Below, piece after piece: positions 5,222-6,865 of a stretch of DNA of 6,865 nucleotides. The notes beneath the pieces were generated by a model, which did no database searches, was not told the origin of the DNA, and was given only the letters and a program-made list of their open reading frames with translations. This stretch comes from Caryophanales bacterium. GTDB lineage: Bacteria > Bacillota_I > Bacilli_A > RFN20 > CAG-826. Within the stretch, counting starts at the first letter, position 1, and each line of letters starts with the position of its first letter. Position numbers and translations under genes: made by a program. The stretch lies in contig JAQYER010000014.1 of assembly GCA_028723545.1 (NCBI GenBank), positions 1 to 6,865 on the forward strand, given 5' to 3'.

Positions 5222-6865
5222 TACAACGCTCGCTAAATGTTCTTTAGTGAAATCAAATTTCTTAATTGCGTCTTTATTAGGTGCACTTGTGCCAAATGTA
5301 TCAATGCCCATCACTGTATCAGCATATTTATACCAGCCTAATGTAGATAACATTTCGACAGCAATTGTTTTAGCTTTTCCAAAGCGAAGAACAGAATCTT
5401 TATATTGTTTATCTTGTTTTTCAAAATATTCAACGCATGGCATAGAAACGACATCGACATAAATGCCTTCACTTTCTAATAATTCTTGAGCGGAAATTGC
5501 AAGTGATACTTCTGATCCAGTCGCAAGAATAGTTCCGACAGCGTTTTCTTTTTTGCTTATTATATAAGCACCACGAGAAATATCGTATTGAGAATTTTTA
5601 TTTAATGGTAATCCTTGACGAGATAATATTAAACATGTTGGAACGTCTTTTGATAAAAGAGCTAATTTCCATGCTCCATATGTTTCTCTAGCATCACAAG
5701 GACGAATAACTGAATTGTTTGGAATTGAACGAAGCATTACTAATTGTTCAATTGGTTGATGAGTTGGGCCATCTTCTCCGACCGCAATAGAGTCATGTGA
5801 GAATAAATATATATTAGGAATTTTTGATAAGCATGACATTCTAATTGCGCTTTTCATATAATCAGAGAAAACTAAGAAGCATCCACCATAAACTTTTAAA
5901 CCACCATGAAGTAACATACCGTTATTAACTCACGCCATAGCGAATTCTCTAATACCATAATTGATATTTCTTCCTTCAGGATGTTCATAAGAGAAATTCT
6001 CACTATTAATTTTAGTCATAACAGATCCAGCAACATCAGCAGATCCACCCATTAAAAATGGGACATGATTAATTAATTCGTTTAAAGCTTTACCAGATGA
6101 AACTCGGGTTGAATCGCAATTATTATCTTCAAATGTTGGTTCAGAAGGTAAATATTTTTCAATATTGCCATTAATGGCATCTAAAAATGTTTCTGCATCT
6201 TTTTTATTTTGAGATTGATATTTAGCAAATTGATCATCATAAATCTTATTCGCTAATTGTCCACGACTAATAAATGTATTTTTATAATATTCATAAACTT
6301 CGTTTGGAATATAAAATGGTTCATAATTATATCCATAGAATTTTTTAGCATTTAATCCATCTTCTTCTCCAAGTGGACTACCATGAACTTTTGATGTTCC
6401 TTGTTTAGCGCTGCCAAATCCGATAACAGTATGGACAATGATAAGAGTAGGCTTATCTGATTTTTTAGCATCGATAATTGCTTTATCAATAGCGTCTAAA
6501 TCGTTTCCATCTTCAACTTCTAATACATTCCAAGATGATGCGATGAAACGTTGACGAGCATTTTCGGAATTAGATAAATCTAAAGAGCCATCTAAAGTAA
6601 CTTTATTGCTATCGTAAAATAAGATTAATTTATTTAATTTATGATGTCCGGCTAAAGAAATAGCTTCTTGTGATAATCCTTCTTCCAAGCAGCCATCACC
6701 GCATAAACAATATGTGTAATGATCAACTAATTGATTTCCGTCTTTATATTGAGCTTGAACAGCGCGTTCAGCCATCGCCATACCTACTGCTTGTGCAATT
6801 CCTTGGCCTAATGGACCAGAAGTTGAATCAACACCAACTGTATGTTTATATTCTGGATGACCAGG
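5201..6865 (-). CDS. tkt: Transketolase, 5' end beyond the window, one in-frame TGA
   Basis: Transketolase moves two-carbon ketol units between sugar phosphates using thiamine diphosphate, joining the pentose-phosphate pathway to glycolysis. From the right edge, 555 codons read in one frame to TAA at 5203-5201; roughly 100 N-terminal residues are missing. Motifs, numbered from the first visible codon: PGHPEY at 1-6, GPLGQGIAQAVGMA at 17-30, cofactor-binding GDGCLEEG at 56-63, KVHGSPLGEEDG at 159-170, GGSADV at 273-278, YGIREFAMA at 303-311 with catalytic Glu307, HDSIAVGEDGPTHQ at 357-370, RPCDARE at 388-394 and SRQGLP at 415-420. Codon 312 is TGA (5932-5930). The frame continues without shift into VNNGMLLHGGLKVYGG, the expected sequence. 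Read as Trp this is an ordinary full-length gene; read as stop it is a recently broken one. No Shine-Dalgarno precedes the next ATG (5917), so a split gene with restart is unlikely. Confidence 0.93.
5930..5932 (-). other. In-frame TGA codon within tkt
   Basis: The minus strand reads GCT-ATG-GCG-TGA-GTT-AAT-AAC-GGT, giving AMA-(TGA)-VNNG. The codon lies five residues after the catalytic Glu, at a site that is usually Ala or another small residue in transketolases. Possible readings are Trp in a reassigned code, a real nonsense mutation, or a base error (TCA Ser and GGA Gly are one change away). All nine other visible Trp codons are TGG. Confidence 0.95.

Noticed and set aside
5097..5462. 121-codon open frame on the plus strand
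   Set aside because: It is antisense to well-conserved tkt and Asp23-family coding sequence, with no recognisable domain or ribosome-binding site.
5201..5917. Independent downstream half-transketolase gene starting at the ATG at 5917
   Set aside because: Some organisms have split transketolases, but those split near a domain border with proper starts. Here the break is a single codon within the active-site helix, there is no Shine-Dalgarno before 5917, and the frame is continuous with the upstream half.

Overview
The window is strongly AT-rich, and all seven recognisable genes lie on the minus strand, packed tightly. In transcription order (right to left) they are: transketolase (tkt, start beyond the right edge), an Asp23/Gls24-family protein (yqhY-like), nusB, xseA, xseB, dxs, and a Y-family DNA polymerase IV (dinB, end beyond the left edge). 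The run yqhY-nusB-xseA-xseB-dxs is a cut-down form of the Bacillus/Clostridium cluster yqhY-nusB-(folD)-xseA-xseB-ispA-dxs. With the low GC, this points to an uncultured Bacilli-type lineage, perhaps one near the Mollicutes/Erysipelotrichia. That placement is inference. The odd length, with genes cut at both edges, suggests a whole short metagenomic contig.

Layout. 6865-5201: tkt, fused by a one-base TAATG stop/start overlap to yqhY (5201-4866). Then nusB (4853-4434, after a 12-nt gap), xseA (4441-3236, 8-nt overlap) and xseB (3231-3040, 4-nt gap). A 64-nt gap precedes dxs (2975-1098) and a 79-nt gap precedes dinB (1018 to the edge). The tightly spaced genes mostly carry Shine-Dalgarno sequences placed over the end of the preceding gene. 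The two genes after gaps (dxs, dinB) have no visible Shine-Dalgarno but have promoter-like or hairpin sequences just upstream.

Functions. Tkt and Dxs are both thiamine-diphosphate enzymes that handle glyceraldehyde-3-phosphate. Tkt links pentose phosphates to glycolysis, and Dxs starts the MEP isoprenoid pathway. XseA and XseB are the two subunits of exonuclease VII, NusB is an antitermination and rRNA-processing factor, and Pol IV is a translesion polymerase.

Most notable points. (1) tkt has a single in-frame TGA at 5930-5932, five codons after the catalytic Glu, with intact reading frame and motifs on both sides. None of the six visible stop codons is TGA, so TGA=Trp is possible, but all nine other visible Trp codons are TGG and the position normally holds a small residue, so a nonsense mutation or base-call error is equally possible. 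(2) dinB contains an in-frame direct repeat (40 bp, 37 identical, 93-bp period) that restarts the little-finger domain at the left edge. (3) Three 17-nt hairpins of identical design (7-bp stem, C-TTT-G triloop) lie in the two intergenic gaps. (4) dinB has a candidate sigma-A promoter placed to give a leaderless mRNA. I found no RNA genes, CRISPR arrays, insertion sequences or obviously novel multi-gene system; this is mainly a housekeeping region.
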